This document shows, one piece after another, positions 1 to 8,165 of a stretch of 17,551 bases of DNA. Source of the stretch: an uncultured Flavobacteriales bacterium (lineage in GTDB: Bacteria; Bacteroidota; Bacteroidia; Flavobacteriales; BACL11); assembly GCA_913052655.1 (NCBI GenBank), contig CAJXFN010000009.1:1-17551 (forward strand). The letters run 5' to 3'. The notes beneath the pieces are model-generated. The model saw nothing but the letters and a program-made list of their open reading frames with translations, did not search any database and was not told the DNA's origin. Positions within the stretch are counted from its first letter, which is position 1. The number at the start of each line of letters is the position of its first letter. Both the position numbers and the translations under genes were made by a program.

Positions 1-1057
1 TTCTCTCCGCTCTTTTGTTTTTTTCTACTATACCTTCAAAGGTTGTAGCTAATGTATTTTCTCTTTCTGAATAACTAAATACATGTAAATAGGAGATAGG
101 TAAATTTTTAATAAAGTCTAAAGTAGTCTTAAACAACTCATCTGTTTCACCTGGAAAACCAACAATTACATCTGCTCCAATACACACTTCAGGAATTGCT
201 TTTACAATTTTCTCTAATTTTTCTTTATATAAATCAGTTCTGTACCTTCTTTTCATTTTTCCTAATATCTTATCACTTCCTGACTGTAACGGAATATGAA
301 AATGTGGCATGAACTTTTTAGAATTTTTTACTGTTTCAATAATTTCATCTGTTATTAGATTAGGTTCAATAGATGATATTCTATATCTTTCGATATCCTC
401 AATTTTTTCTAGTTCTTTAATAAGATCTGAGAACCTTTTCTTATCATCTCTAAACTCCCCAATATTTACTCCAGTTATTACTATCTCTTTAATTCCATTT
501 TTAGCAATTTCTAAAGCATTTTTCAGAATATTTTCAATGGTATCACATCTACTTTTACCTCTAGCTAATGGTATAGTACAATAGGTGCAGGGATAATCAC
601 ATCCATCTTGAATTTTTAGAAATGATCTTGTTCTTTCCTCCAAAGAGTAAGAGGAGGTGTAGTTTAAATTATTGATTTCACAACCGTGAATTTCTCCTAT
701 TTTTTTATTATCTAAATTTTGTAATAATTTAGGAAGATTAAACTTGTCATTAGCGCCCAACACCATATCTACTCCTTCCATTTCAGAAATTGATTTGGGT
801 TTTAGTTGTGCAAAACAGCCTGTAATTACAACAAAACTATTAGGCGAAATCTTTTTTGCTTGTCTAATCAATCTTCTACATTCTTTATTCGCGTTTTCTG
901 TAACTGAACAGCTGTTAATTATATACATGTCAGCTCCATTATTAAATTCAGTTTTTGTAAATCCAATTTTATTAAGTTGTCTAGAAATAGTTGAACTCTC
1001 TGAAAAATTTAATTTACAACCTAAAGTATAGAAGGCTACTGTTTTTCCTTTAAACAT
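1..1057 (-). CDS. mtaB: tRNA (t6A37) C2-methylthiotransferase MtaB, 3' end cut by window
   Basis: Radical-SAM enzyme expected to convert N6-threonylcarbamoyladenosine at tRNA position 37 to its 2-methylthio form (ms2t6A) in the cytoplasm. I translated the minus strand by hand: 352 codons are open from the ATG at 1057-1055 to the left edge, with no stop. The UPF0004 N-terminal domain shows the three expected cluster cysteines: C14 (TLGCKLNFSES), C50 (INSCSVTENA) and C81 (VITGCFAQ). The radical-SAM motif CDYPCTYC gives C153, C157 and C160. GVNIGEF, FHIPLQSGSDKIL and GADVIVGFPGETDE follow in normal family order. MtaB proteins are usually about 430-450 aa, so roughly 80-100 residues, including the TRAM domain, lie outside. 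The LGCKLN start and GVNIG motif favour MtaB over MiaB or RimO. The gene diverges from the plus-strand cluster and looks like an unrelated housekeeping neighbour. Confidence 0.93.
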   Translation of the reverse strand, partial: MFKGKTVAFYTLGCKLNFSESSTISRQLNKIGFTKTEFNNGADMYIINSCSVTENANKECRRLIRQAKKISPNSFVVITGCFAQLKPKSISEMEGVDMVLGANDKFNLPKLLQNLDNKKIGEIHGCEINNLNYTSSYSLEERTRSFLKIQDGCDYPCTYCTIPLARGKSRCDTIENILKNALEIAKNGIKEIVITGVNIGEFRDDKKRFSDLIKELEKIEDIERYRISSIEPNLITDEIIETVKNSKKFMPHFHIPLQSGSDKILGKMKRRYRTDLYKEKLEKIVKAIPEVCIGADVIVGFPGETDELFKTTLDFIKNLPISYLHVFSYSERENTLATTFEGIVEKNKRAER

Positions 1058-1061
1058 ATTG

Positions 1062-1069
1062 CAAAAGTA
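1062..1069 (-). promoter_or_regulatory. Candidate Bacteroidota -7 box of mtaB
   Basis: Read on the minus strand, TACTTTTG matches the Bacteroidota -7 consensus TAnnTTTG exactly. It ends only 4 nt before the mtaB ATG, so a transcript started here would have almost no leader. No clear TTG -33 element is seen at the usual distance, and in such AT-rich DNA the match could be chance. Confidence 0.45.
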
Positions 1070-1138
1070 TTAAAAGAAAAGTTTAATTATAATTTGAAAC
1101 CTATTTTATTTTCATATCGTTTTTAAAAATAAGTTTAT

Positions 1139-1146
1139 TAACTTTT
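1139..1146 (+). promoter_or_regulatory. Weak candidate -7 box for the first surface-protein gene
   Basis: TAACTTTT differs from TAnnTTTG at the last base and lies 21 bp before the ATG at 1168. It is the best plus-strand candidate in the 110-bp divergent intergenic region 1058-1167. There is no TTG-type -33 box at the right spacing and no Shine-Dalgarno sequence, which is usual for Bacteroidota. Treat it as tentative. Confidence 0.25.
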
Positions 1147-1167
1147 TTATATCAAAACCACTTAATT

Positions 1168-4100
1168 ATGATTGAAAAATTATTTAACTCAATATTTAAA
1201 AAAATATTTAGAATTAGATTGAGATCATTTTGCTATTTCCTAGGTCTCATTATCATGTTAAACAGTAATAATGTCTTCTCACAACTTGTATCTGACTTTA
1301 CGACTATAACTTCAAATACTGGATGTGGTTCCCTTGTAGTTGAGTTTGAAGACTTGTCTACCGGCAACCCAAATACATGGTTATGGGATTTTGGAAATGG
1401 TATTACTTCTAGTTTACAGAATCCGGTTGTTGTTTATTCTACTCCAGGATTTTATACTGTTAAATTAACAGTTTCCGATGCAACAAATCAGGATATATAT
1501 ACGCAAGTGGATTATGTAAAAGTGTATACTAAACCTACGCCAAGTATTACATTAGACGAAAGTGTTTTTTGTGTTCCTCAAGAAGTAAGTTTTACAGACC
1601 TTTCTTTTGGTGTTAATAATCTGGTTATTTGGCAGTGGGATTTTGGAGACGGTGGAAGTAGTACAAATCAAAATCCTATTTATGAATATCAAAATAGCGG
1701 GATATTTTCTGTTTCTTTATTTATTAAAGATGATAAAGGTTGTGAGAATATAATTGTTTTTAATGATTTAATTGAAGCAAAGGAGACTCCTCAAGCTAAC
1801 TTTAGTTCAGACATATTAATTACATGTGATTCAGTTAAAGAAGTTAAATTTTTCAATAATTCTTCAAATGCTACAGATTTTAACTGGCATTTTGGAGATG
1901 GTAATACATCTAATTTAATTTCTCCTCAAAATAATTATTCGACCGGAGTTTACTCTGTATCACTAATTTCTAGTAACGGTGTATGCTCTGATACAATGAT
2001 TCAAAGTAATATGATTGAAGTAGGAGCAAATGTTGTCTCAGATTTTGTTGTAAGCAATTCTTCTACATGTCAATTTACTGATATACAATTCTCAGATATT
2101 TCAAATTATAATCCCGATACTTGGTTTTGGGATTTTGGAGATGGAAATACTTCTATTCTTCAAAATCCTATTCATTTTTTCCAAGATTCAGGCACATATG
2201 ATGTAAACCTAACTGTATCTAAAAATGGAGAATGTACTCAAAACATTCAAAAAATAAATTATATTTCAGTTTTTGAAGACCCTGAGATTATTTTTTCTTC
2301 AAATGATACCTACAGTTGTAATCTACCTTTCAATGTAGATTTTTCAGATAATACCCTAAATGCAGTTTCATGGCAGTGGTTTTTTGGTAATGGTGATTCT
2401 TCAACTCTGAGAAATCCTAGTATTGATTTTACTTCAATCGACGAGTTCGATATATCTTTAACTGTTACTGATAATAATGGTTGTGTTTCATCAATTACAG
2501 AAAATGATTATATTATAACAGACAGAATCTATCCATTATTTTCTGTCTCGGATTCTATTGTTTGTGAATCAGAAGTAGTTTCTTTTTATGACTTGTCAGT
2601 ATCATCGTATCCTATCATATCTTATCAGTGGGAATTTGGGGATGGAAATAATTCTATTTTATCAAATCCTCATCATCAGTTTATAGGAATTAATTTATTT
2701 GATATTTCTTTAACAATTGAAAACAATAAGGGATGTGTTGAGGAATTGTTAATACAGGATTATATTAAGACTGTTGGTCCTGTACAAGCAGATTTTATTT
2801 CTGATAAAATCATAAGTTGTGCGGGGGAAAATATATTTTTTACGGATTTGAGTATCTCTGCAACATCTATAAATTCTTGGGAGTGGGAATTTGGAGATGG
2901 CAATAACACTTTTGTTCAAAATCCAATTCATCAATATAACAACATTGGAACATACACTGTCAAATTAGTTGTTGGTGAAGGAAATTGTAGAGATACAATA
3001 ATAAAGGATAACTTGATAGAAATTATTGAACCCACTTCTTATTTTGTTTCAAGAAATAATTGTGATAATCCTTTAGAATTACAGTTTGAAAATTATTCTA
3101 TAGGAGCAGATGAGATAGAATGGGATTTTGGAGATGGAAATGTGTCTACAGATCTTAATCCTATACATATTTACTCAGATACGGGAGCATATAATGTAAG
3201 ACTAAGAGTTACAAACAACTCTACCTTGTGTACACATGAGTTCACAGAAAGAGTTATCGTAAATATTCCAATTGCAGATTTTTCTTATTTAATAAATGCT
3301 AATAATTCTTTCGAAGATTCAATAGTATGTCTACCTAAAAAGAGGTCTCATATAGAAGTTTTATCTTCAAATGTTAGAAATTATAGAGTTGATTGGGGAG
3401 ATGGATATTTGGGGTTGAATAGAAAAGATCATTTGTACTCTCAAACAGGTGTTTATGATGTAACACTTATGATTACAGATGTAAATGGATGTAAGGATAC
3501 TCTTACTAAAAATGATATGTTTAGAGTTACAAATGTTGAAAGTGATTTTATAATTTCAAATGTAGGAGGGTGTGATTCATTAATTGTTGATTTTGTAGAT
3601 TTATCTTCTGTTAATTCAGATGTTTACTGGGATTTTGGTGATGGAAATAACTCAATTATAAATAATCCTCAACATACTTATACAAATGAAGGTTTTTATG
3701 ATGTTACATTGTATTCAGTATCAATTGAGGGTTGTAAAGATACTCTTACTAGGAAAGAATATATTAAGTTTGTTTATCCTGTTGTAGACTTTGAGATAAA
3801 TGATTCAGAAATTTGTATTGGAGAAAATGTTTTATTTACTGATATTTCTGAGGGAATTGGATTGGATTATAGCTGGGATTTTGGGAATGGTATAACTTCT
3901 CAATCTATAAATCCAATAATCAACTATAACACTGTTGGTTTGTTTCCTGTTACTTTGACTATTACTGATACATATGGTTGTAGTTCAGTTAAAAATTCTG
4001 ATACAATTTATGTTCAAGAAGTATTTGCAGATTTTACTCCAGATATTGCTATATCAAATTGCCCTCCACTAATTACAACCTTTACAAATAATTCAACAGG

Positions 4101-6498
4101 AAATATCGTTGATTATATCTGGAATTTTGGTGATAGTACAATTTCAAATCAAATAAATCCTTCACATTTATTTTTAAATTCAGGATCATATGATGTTAGT
4201 TTAATCGTTATTGATAATTTTACATGTGTTGACACAGTTAAATATTCTGATCTTATTTCTATATATGGACCATCTGGAAGTTTTACTTTTACTACAAATA
4301 AAATATGTGATTATGACTCAGTAGAATTTATAGCTGATGTTAAAAATACAGATACTTATTTATGGGATTTTGGAGACGGAATATACTCAAACGATAGTAA
4401 TCCAACTCACAGTTACACTAGTGGAGATATATTTCACCCCACTCTTATTATTGAGAATAATTCATCTTGTCAATTTATTATATCCTCTATAGACTCAATT
4501 GAGGTAATTGATTTAAATATTGATGCTGGATTAGATAAAAACTTATGTTTAGGGGATAGTGTTTTATTAGAATCAACAGGAACTTCTACTTATTATAATT
4601 GGGATTCTTCATCTTTTATTCTTAGTCCTTCGAATGCAAATACACTTGTATTTCCAACTTATTCTACAATGTATTATCTGAATAGTTCAGATGGAATGTG
4701 TTTTGATAGAGATTCAGTATTTGTATTTGTTGATTCAAATGTTCCGCAGCCTAATTTTTATACTCTTAAAAATTGTTTTAAAGATAGTATGGAATTTTAT
4801 GGTAACTCTGGAATAAATGCATCTTCTTATTCATGGGAATGGACGATATTAGGTGAAAACTTATATTCTAAGAATGATTATTTTCAATTTGATACAATTG
4901 GAGTATATGATGTTAATTTACTTGTAACAAATTTAGATAATAATTGTGATGCAAATATTAGTCAAGTTGTAGAGGTTCTTCCACTTCCCGAAGTTAATTT
5001 TAGAACTAATGAGGTTTGTTTTGGTGAAAAAACAAATTTTATAAATCTCTCTGGAGATAATGTTACGTCTGTTTTATGGAGTTTTGGAGATGGATATCAA
5101 TCTTCATTTAATTTAAATCCATCTTTTTTATTTTCATCGCCAGGTATATTTAACTCAACATTGGTAGTGAATTCTGATTTAGGTTGTTTAAATACAATAA
5201 CAAAAGAAGTGGTAGTTCATGAAAATCCTAAAGTATTTTTAGAAATTCTAGAAACCTGTGAAGGTTCTGAAACTACGTTCATTTCCTCAATATTTTTAAA
5301 TGATGGTTTTATAACAAATTGGAATTGGGATTTTGGAGATAAGAGCATATCCTCAGATCTTGAGAATCCTACACATATCTATGATGAATGGGGAGAATTT
5401 AATGTTGAATTAACAGTTCAATCAAACTATGGATGTGTTGATTCAGAATTCTCTTCAGCTATTATTCATCCAAATCCTATAGTTTTATTTGATATAGAAC
5501 AGGTCTGTATAGGGGATGAAACAAAATTCACATCTCTTTCATTAATTGAACAAGGTGAACTGTTTTCTTATGAATGGAATTTTGGAGATGGAAATAATTC
5601 ATTTTATCCAAATTCTTCTAATGTGTTTGCTAGTTCTGGATTTTATCCAGTAATTTTGACAGTTACATCAAATCAGGGATGTGCCTCTAATCTACAGAAA
5701 GACGTTCAGATTTTCTCTCTACCTAAAATAGATTTCTTGGTTGATACAGAAATTTGTGAATCAGAAGAGATTCAATTTGTAGATAATACTTTAACAGATG
5801 ATGAAATAGTAGAAATGAAATGGAATTTTGGTGATAGAAATACGTCTATTTTAAAAGATCCTTTTCATGTGTATGAAAATTCAGGAATTTATGATATTTC
5901 TTTGTTAGTAGTGACTGAAAATGGATGTTCGGATGAATTAATACGAAATAACTTTATTAGTGTATTTGAAAACCCTGTAGCATCTTTTGATATGTCTGAT
6001 AGGAGAGTTAGTATGTTGAAACCCGAAATAATTTTTACAAACAAATCAGATTCAAGTTTATATTTTGAGTGGGATTTTGATAATGGAATAGTAGATTTTG
6101 AATCTGTACAGAAATCGATTACTTTTGAAGAGTCAGGAATTTATGATGTATTATTGTATGTTGAGAATGATAATAGATGTTATGATGAAGTTGTACATCA
6201 AGTTATTGTAGATGATATTTTTTCTGTATTTGTTCCCACAGCATTTACTCCAAATAATGATGGTTTGAATGATGATTTTATTCCTTTGACTAGTGGAGTT
6301 TATGGTTTTGAGATGAAGATATTTAACAGATGGGGAGAACTTGTTTTCTTATCGAATGATAAAAATATTGGATGGAACGGGAGTTCTATTAATTCAGATA
6401 GGGGTCTTGAACCTGGAACATATATGTACAACATTTCTGTAACAGATATAAATGAAAAACCATGGGTTTACAATGGAGAGGTAAACTTGATTAAATAA
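1168..6498 (+). CDS. Giant PKD-repeat surface protein with T9SS type B (CHU_C) sorting domain
   Basis: A 1776-aa secreted protein, probably exported by Sec and then the T9SS to the cell surface or medium, with a structural or adhesive role inferred from its architecture. Residues 1-38 form a signal peptide with a long basic n-region, a hydrophobic stretch near 21-31 and likely cleavage at VFS|Q. From about residue 40 to 1680 there are about 19 PKD-type modules of roughly 85 aa, recognised by W-x-F-G-(D/N)-G cores such as WLWDFGNG (residue 71) and WQWDFGDG (155). The last, divergent one is EWDFDNG near 1633. Most modules carry one Cys early and one late (often NGC), suggesting one disulfide each. 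Residues about 1116-1190 are a different Ig-like module, and the next module (near 1223) lacks the FGDG core. The C-terminal 90 residues hold TPNNDGLNDDF, FNRWGELVF and PGTYMYN, the CHU_C signature. No catalytic domain is visible. The start is the only one that gives a complete signal peptide. Confidence 0.9.
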   Translation: MIEKLFNSIFKKIFRIRLRSFCYFLGLIIMLNSNNVFSQLVSDFTTITSNTGCGSLVVEFEDLSTGNPNTWLWDFGNGITSSLQNPVVVYSTPGFYTVKLTVSDATNQDIYTQVDYVKVYTKPTPSITLDESVFCVPQEVSFTDLSFGVNNLVIWQWDFGDGGSSTNQNPIYEYQNSGIFSVSLFIKDDKGCENIIVFNDLIEAKETPQANFSSDILITCDSVKEVKFFNNSSNATDFNWHFGDGNTSNLISPQNNYSTGVYSVSLISSNGVCSDTMIQSNMIEVGANVVSDFVVSNSSTCQFTDIQFSDISNYNPDTWFWDFGDGNTSILQNPIHFFQDSGTYDVNLTVSKNGECTQNIQKINYISVFEDPEIIFSSNDTYSCNLPFNVDFSDNTLNAVSWQWFFGNGDSSTLRNPSIDFTSIDEFDISLTVTDNNGCVSSITENDYIITDRIYPLFSVSDSIVCESEVVSFYDLSVSSYPIISYQWEFGDGNNSILSNPHHQFIGINLFDISLTIENNKGCVEELLIQDYIKTVGPVQADFISDKIISCAGENIFFTDLSISATSINSWEWEFGDGNNTFVQNPIHQYNNIGTYTVKLVVGEGNCRDTIIKDNLIEIIEPTSYFVSRNNCDNPLELQFENYSIGADEIEWDFGDGNVSTDLNPIHIYSDTGAYNVRLRVTNNSTLCTHEFTERVIVNIPIADFSYLINANNSFEDSIVCLPKKRSHIEVLSSNVRNYRVDWGDGYLGLNRKDHLYSQTGVYDVTLMITDVNGCKDTLTKNDMFRVTNVESDFIISNVGGCDSLIVDFVDLSSVNSDVYWDFGDGNNSIINNPQHTYTNEGFYDVTLYSVSIEGCKDTLTRKEYIKFVYPVVDFEINDSEICIGENVLFTDISEGIGLDYSWDFGNGITSQSINPIINYNTVGLFPVTLTITDTYGCSSVKNSDTIYVQEVFADFTPDIAISNCPPLITTFTNNSTGNIVDYIWNFGDSTISNQINPSHLFLNSGSYDVSLIVIDNFTCVDTVKYSDLISIYGPSGSFTFTTNKICDYDSVEFIADVKNTDTYLWDFGDGIYSNDSNPTHSYTSGDIFHPTLIIENNSSCQFIISSIDSIEVIDLNIDAGLDKNLCLGDSVLLESTGTSTYYNWDSSSFILSPSNANTLVFPTYSTMYYLNSSDGMCFDRDSVFVFVDSNVPQPNFYTLKNCFKDSMEFYGNSGINASSYSWEWTILGENLYSKNDYFQFDTIGVYDVNLLVTNLDNNCDANISQVVEVLPLPEVNFRTNEVCFGEKTNFINLSGDNVTSVLWSFGDGYQSSFNLNPSFLFSSPGIFNSTLVVNSDLGCLNTITKEVVVHENPKVFLEILETCEGSETTFISSIFLNDGFITNWNWDFGDKSISSDLENPTHIYDEWGEFNVELTVQSNYGCVDSEFSSAIIHPNPIVLFDIEQVCIGDETKFTSLSLIEQGELFSYEWNFGDGNNSFYPNSSNVFASSGFYPVILTVTSNQGCASNLQKDVQIFSLPKIDFLVDTEICESEEIQFVDNTLTDDEIVEMKWNFGDRNTSILKDPFHVYENSGIYDISLLVVTENGCSDELIRNNFISVFENPVASFDMSDRRVSMLKPEIIFTNKSDSSLYFEWDFDNGIVDFESVQKSITFEESGIYDVLLYVENDNRCYDEVVHQVIVDDIFSVFVPTAFTPNNDGLNDDFIPLTSGVYGFEMKIFNRWGELVFLSNDKNIGWNGSSINSDRGLEPGTYMYNISVTDINEKPWVYNGEVNLIK
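1290..6225 (+). repeat. Array of about 19 PKD modules (coding repeat)
   Basis: Degenerate repeats with a period of about 255 bp, each containing a core close to TGGGATTTTGGAGATGG. Most copies have diverged at DNA level, but the core is almost unchanged in several: a 21-bp identity is shared by 2128-2148 and 3121-3141. The array is interrupted at about 4513-4737 by one module of another fold. Boundaries are approximate. Confidence 0.85.
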
Positions 6499-6518
6499 CA
6501 AATTTTTATTAATAAATT

Positions 6519-6563
6519 AGCCGGATTAATCTGCAATGTATGAAATTTAGGTCCGGTTTTTTT
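6519..6563 (+). promoter_or_regulatory. GC-rich hairpin plus T-run around the SBP start codon
   Basis: CCGGA (6521-6525) can pair with TCCGG (6552-6556). Adding A-T, G-T and two T-G pairs gives a possible 9-bp stem, 6519-6527 with 6550-6558. A run of seven T occupies 6557-6563. The 22-nt loop contains the ATG at 6540. The layout resembles an intrinsic terminator or attenuator between the PKD gene and the SBP gene, or a start-codon-presenting hairpin. The long loop and wobble pairs weaken it, and the T-run also encodes the hydrophobic signal peptide, so chance is possible. Confidence 0.3.
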
Positions 6564-8123
6564 ATTATTATATTTTTTCTACTATCATGTTCTGAAAAGT
6601 ATGATAACTCCAATTTAAAAATTTTTAAGTATAATGAATCTAATGGAGTATCTACCTTAGATCCAGCATTTGCAAAAGATAAAGCTACAATTTGGGTAAC
6701 CTCTCAAATTTTTAATTCACTTGTAAAAATGAATGAAGAATTAGAAGTTATTCCTTCAATTTCATCTAACTGGAAAATTTCAGAGGATGGATTGGTGTAT
6801 ACTTTTTTTTTAAGAAAAGATGTCTATTTTCACGATCATAAATTTTTTGAAAATGGAAAAGGAAGGAGAGTTGTTGCTTCTGATTTTGTTTATTCTTTTG
6901 ATAGGTTATTGAGTTCTAAATTAGCTTCTCCTGGTTCGTGGGTGTTTAATAATGTTTCTTCTTACTATTCAGTTAATGATTCTACTTTGAGAATTCATCT
7001 AAATCAAGTTTTTCCTCCATTCTTATCATTGTTAAGCATGCAATATTGTTCTGTTGTACCTAAGGAATGTGCAGATTTAAACGAGTTTCGTTCTCATCCT
7101 ATTGGTACTGGACCCTTTCAATTTCAGTATTGGAAAGATGGAGTGAAGTTAGTATTGAGAAAGAATAAACAATATTTTGAAAAGGAAAATGGTATAAATC
7201 TACCTTATCTTGATGCAGTTGCAATAACTTTTATAAAGGATAAACAATCTGAGTTTTTAAATTTTTTACAAGGAAATCTAGATTTTATATCTGGTTTAGA
7301 TCCTTCTTATACCGATGAATTACTAGATAAAGAAGGGTCATTAAGTCAGAAATATAAAGATAAGTTTAATTTTAAAAGCCTTCCATTTTTAAATACAGAA
7401 TATCTTGGATTCTTGATGGATGGAAATTCTGATTTATCTGAAAATTTATATTTACGAAAGGCGATACATTTTGCAATTGATAGACAAAAGATGTTGAAAT
7501 ATCTAAGAAATAATGTTGGTGTAGCTGCAAATCATGGATTTATACCTGTTGGTCTACCTACTTTTTCTAAGGAAAACATTAATTCATCTTATAATTTAGA
7601 GCAAGCAATAAAATATTTAGAATTAGCGGGTTTCCCTAATGGAAAAGGACTATCCCCAATTGTTTTAAATACAACCTCTTCTTATTTAGATTTATGTGAG
7701 TTTGTACAGTCAGAACTGAAAAAGATAGGAATCGACTTAATAATCGAAGTTAATCCTCCATCTACTCATAGGCAAATGATGGCAACTTCAAAATTAAATT
7801 TTTTTAGAGGAAGTTGGATGGCAGATTATCCAGATGCAGAAAACTACCTTTCTTTATTTTATAGTAAAAACTTCTGTCCAAACGGACCTAATTATACTCA
7901 TTTTTATAATGAGGAGTTTGATAGATTGTATGAATTTTCAATTTCTGAATCAGATGTAAAAGAGAGAATTCAAATCTATCAAAGATTAAATAAAATTCTT
8001 TCTGAAGAAATGCCTGTAACACCATTGTATTATGATCAAATTATTCGTTTTACACATAATAATATTTCAGGATTTACTGTAAACGCTCAAAATAACTTGG
8101 ATTTAACTAGAGTAAAAAAATAA
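6540..8123 (+). CDS. ABC-type peptide substrate-binding lipoprotein (SBP family 5, OppA/DppA-like)
   Basis: A 527-aa extracytoplasmic solute-binding lipoprotein of the SBP_bac_5 family, whose members deliver oligopeptides, nickel or similar ligands to an ABC permease. The N-terminus MKFRSGFFIIIFFLLSC is a lipoprotein signal with lipobox LLSC, and the mature protein should begin at Cys17. Family landmarks in order are STLDPAFAKDKATIWV, an SxNWKISEDGLVYTF-type strand, ASDFVYSFDRLL, HPIGTGPFQFQYW at about 186, LRKAIHFAIDRQKML near 305, and SWMADYPDAENYLSLFY near 425. Length is normal for the family. It sits 41 bp after the PKD gene and 42 bp before the SprB-array gene, on the same strand, with no permease or ATPase gene in the window. 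It may serve an unlinked transporter, as is common in Bacteroidota, so the ligand cannot be named. An ATG at 6536 is out of frame; 6540 is the start that gives the lipobox. Confidence 0.9.
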   Translation: MKFRSGFFIIIFFLLSCSEKYDNSNLKIFKYNESNGVSTLDPAFAKDKATIWVTSQIFNSLVKMNEELEVIPSISSNWKISEDGLVYTFFLRKDVYFHDHKFFENGKGRRVVASDFVYSFDRLLSSKLASPGSWVFNNVSSYYSVNDSTLRIHLNQVFPPFLSLLSMQYCSVVPKECADLNEFRSHPIGTGPFQFQYWKDGVKLVLRKNKQYFEKENGINLPYLDAVAITFIKDKQSEFLNFLQGNLDFISGLDPSYTDELLDKEGSLSQKYKDKFNFKSLPFLNTEYLGFLMDGNSDLSENLYLRKAIHFAIDRQKMLKYLRNNVGVAANHGFIPVGLPTFSKENINSSYNLEQAIKYLELAGFPNGKGLSPIVLNTTSSYLDLCEFVQSELKKIGIDLIIEVNPPSTHRQMMATSKLNFFRGSWMADYPDAENYLSLFYSKNFCPNGPNYTHFYNEEFDRLYEFSISESDVKERIQIYQRLNKILSEEMPVTPLYYDQIIRFTHNNISGFTVNAQNNLDLTRVKK

Positions 8124-8138
8124 TAGAGTTTTTTTCAT

Positions 8139-8146
8139 TAAATTTG
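8139..8146 (+). promoter_or_regulatory. Candidate Bacteroidota -7 box before the SprB-array gene
   Basis: TAAATTTG matches TAnnTTTG exactly and is followed by CA, like the box in front of mtaB. It lies 19 bp before the ATG at 8166, inside the 42-bp gap after the SBP gene, so the two downstream giant genes could have their own transcript. No TTG -33 element is seen at the expected spacing. Confidence 0.4.
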
Positions 8147-8165
8147 CACATATTAATTTATTTCT

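Noticed and set aside
309..1031. Two plus-strand open frames (309-584, 744-1031) antisense to mtaB
   Set aside because: The minus strand codes for a clearly recognisable radical-SAM enzyme with all six cluster cysteines; the plus-strand frames show no family pattern.
2749..2934. Minus-strand open frame inside the PKD gene
   Set aside because: It lies within a continuous, well-patterned PKD coding frame and resembles no protein.
6526..6534. TTAATCTGC as a promoter box for the SBP gene
   Set aside because: It fits TAnnTTTG only with altered spacing and a mismatch, and it overlaps the hairpin stem and loop.
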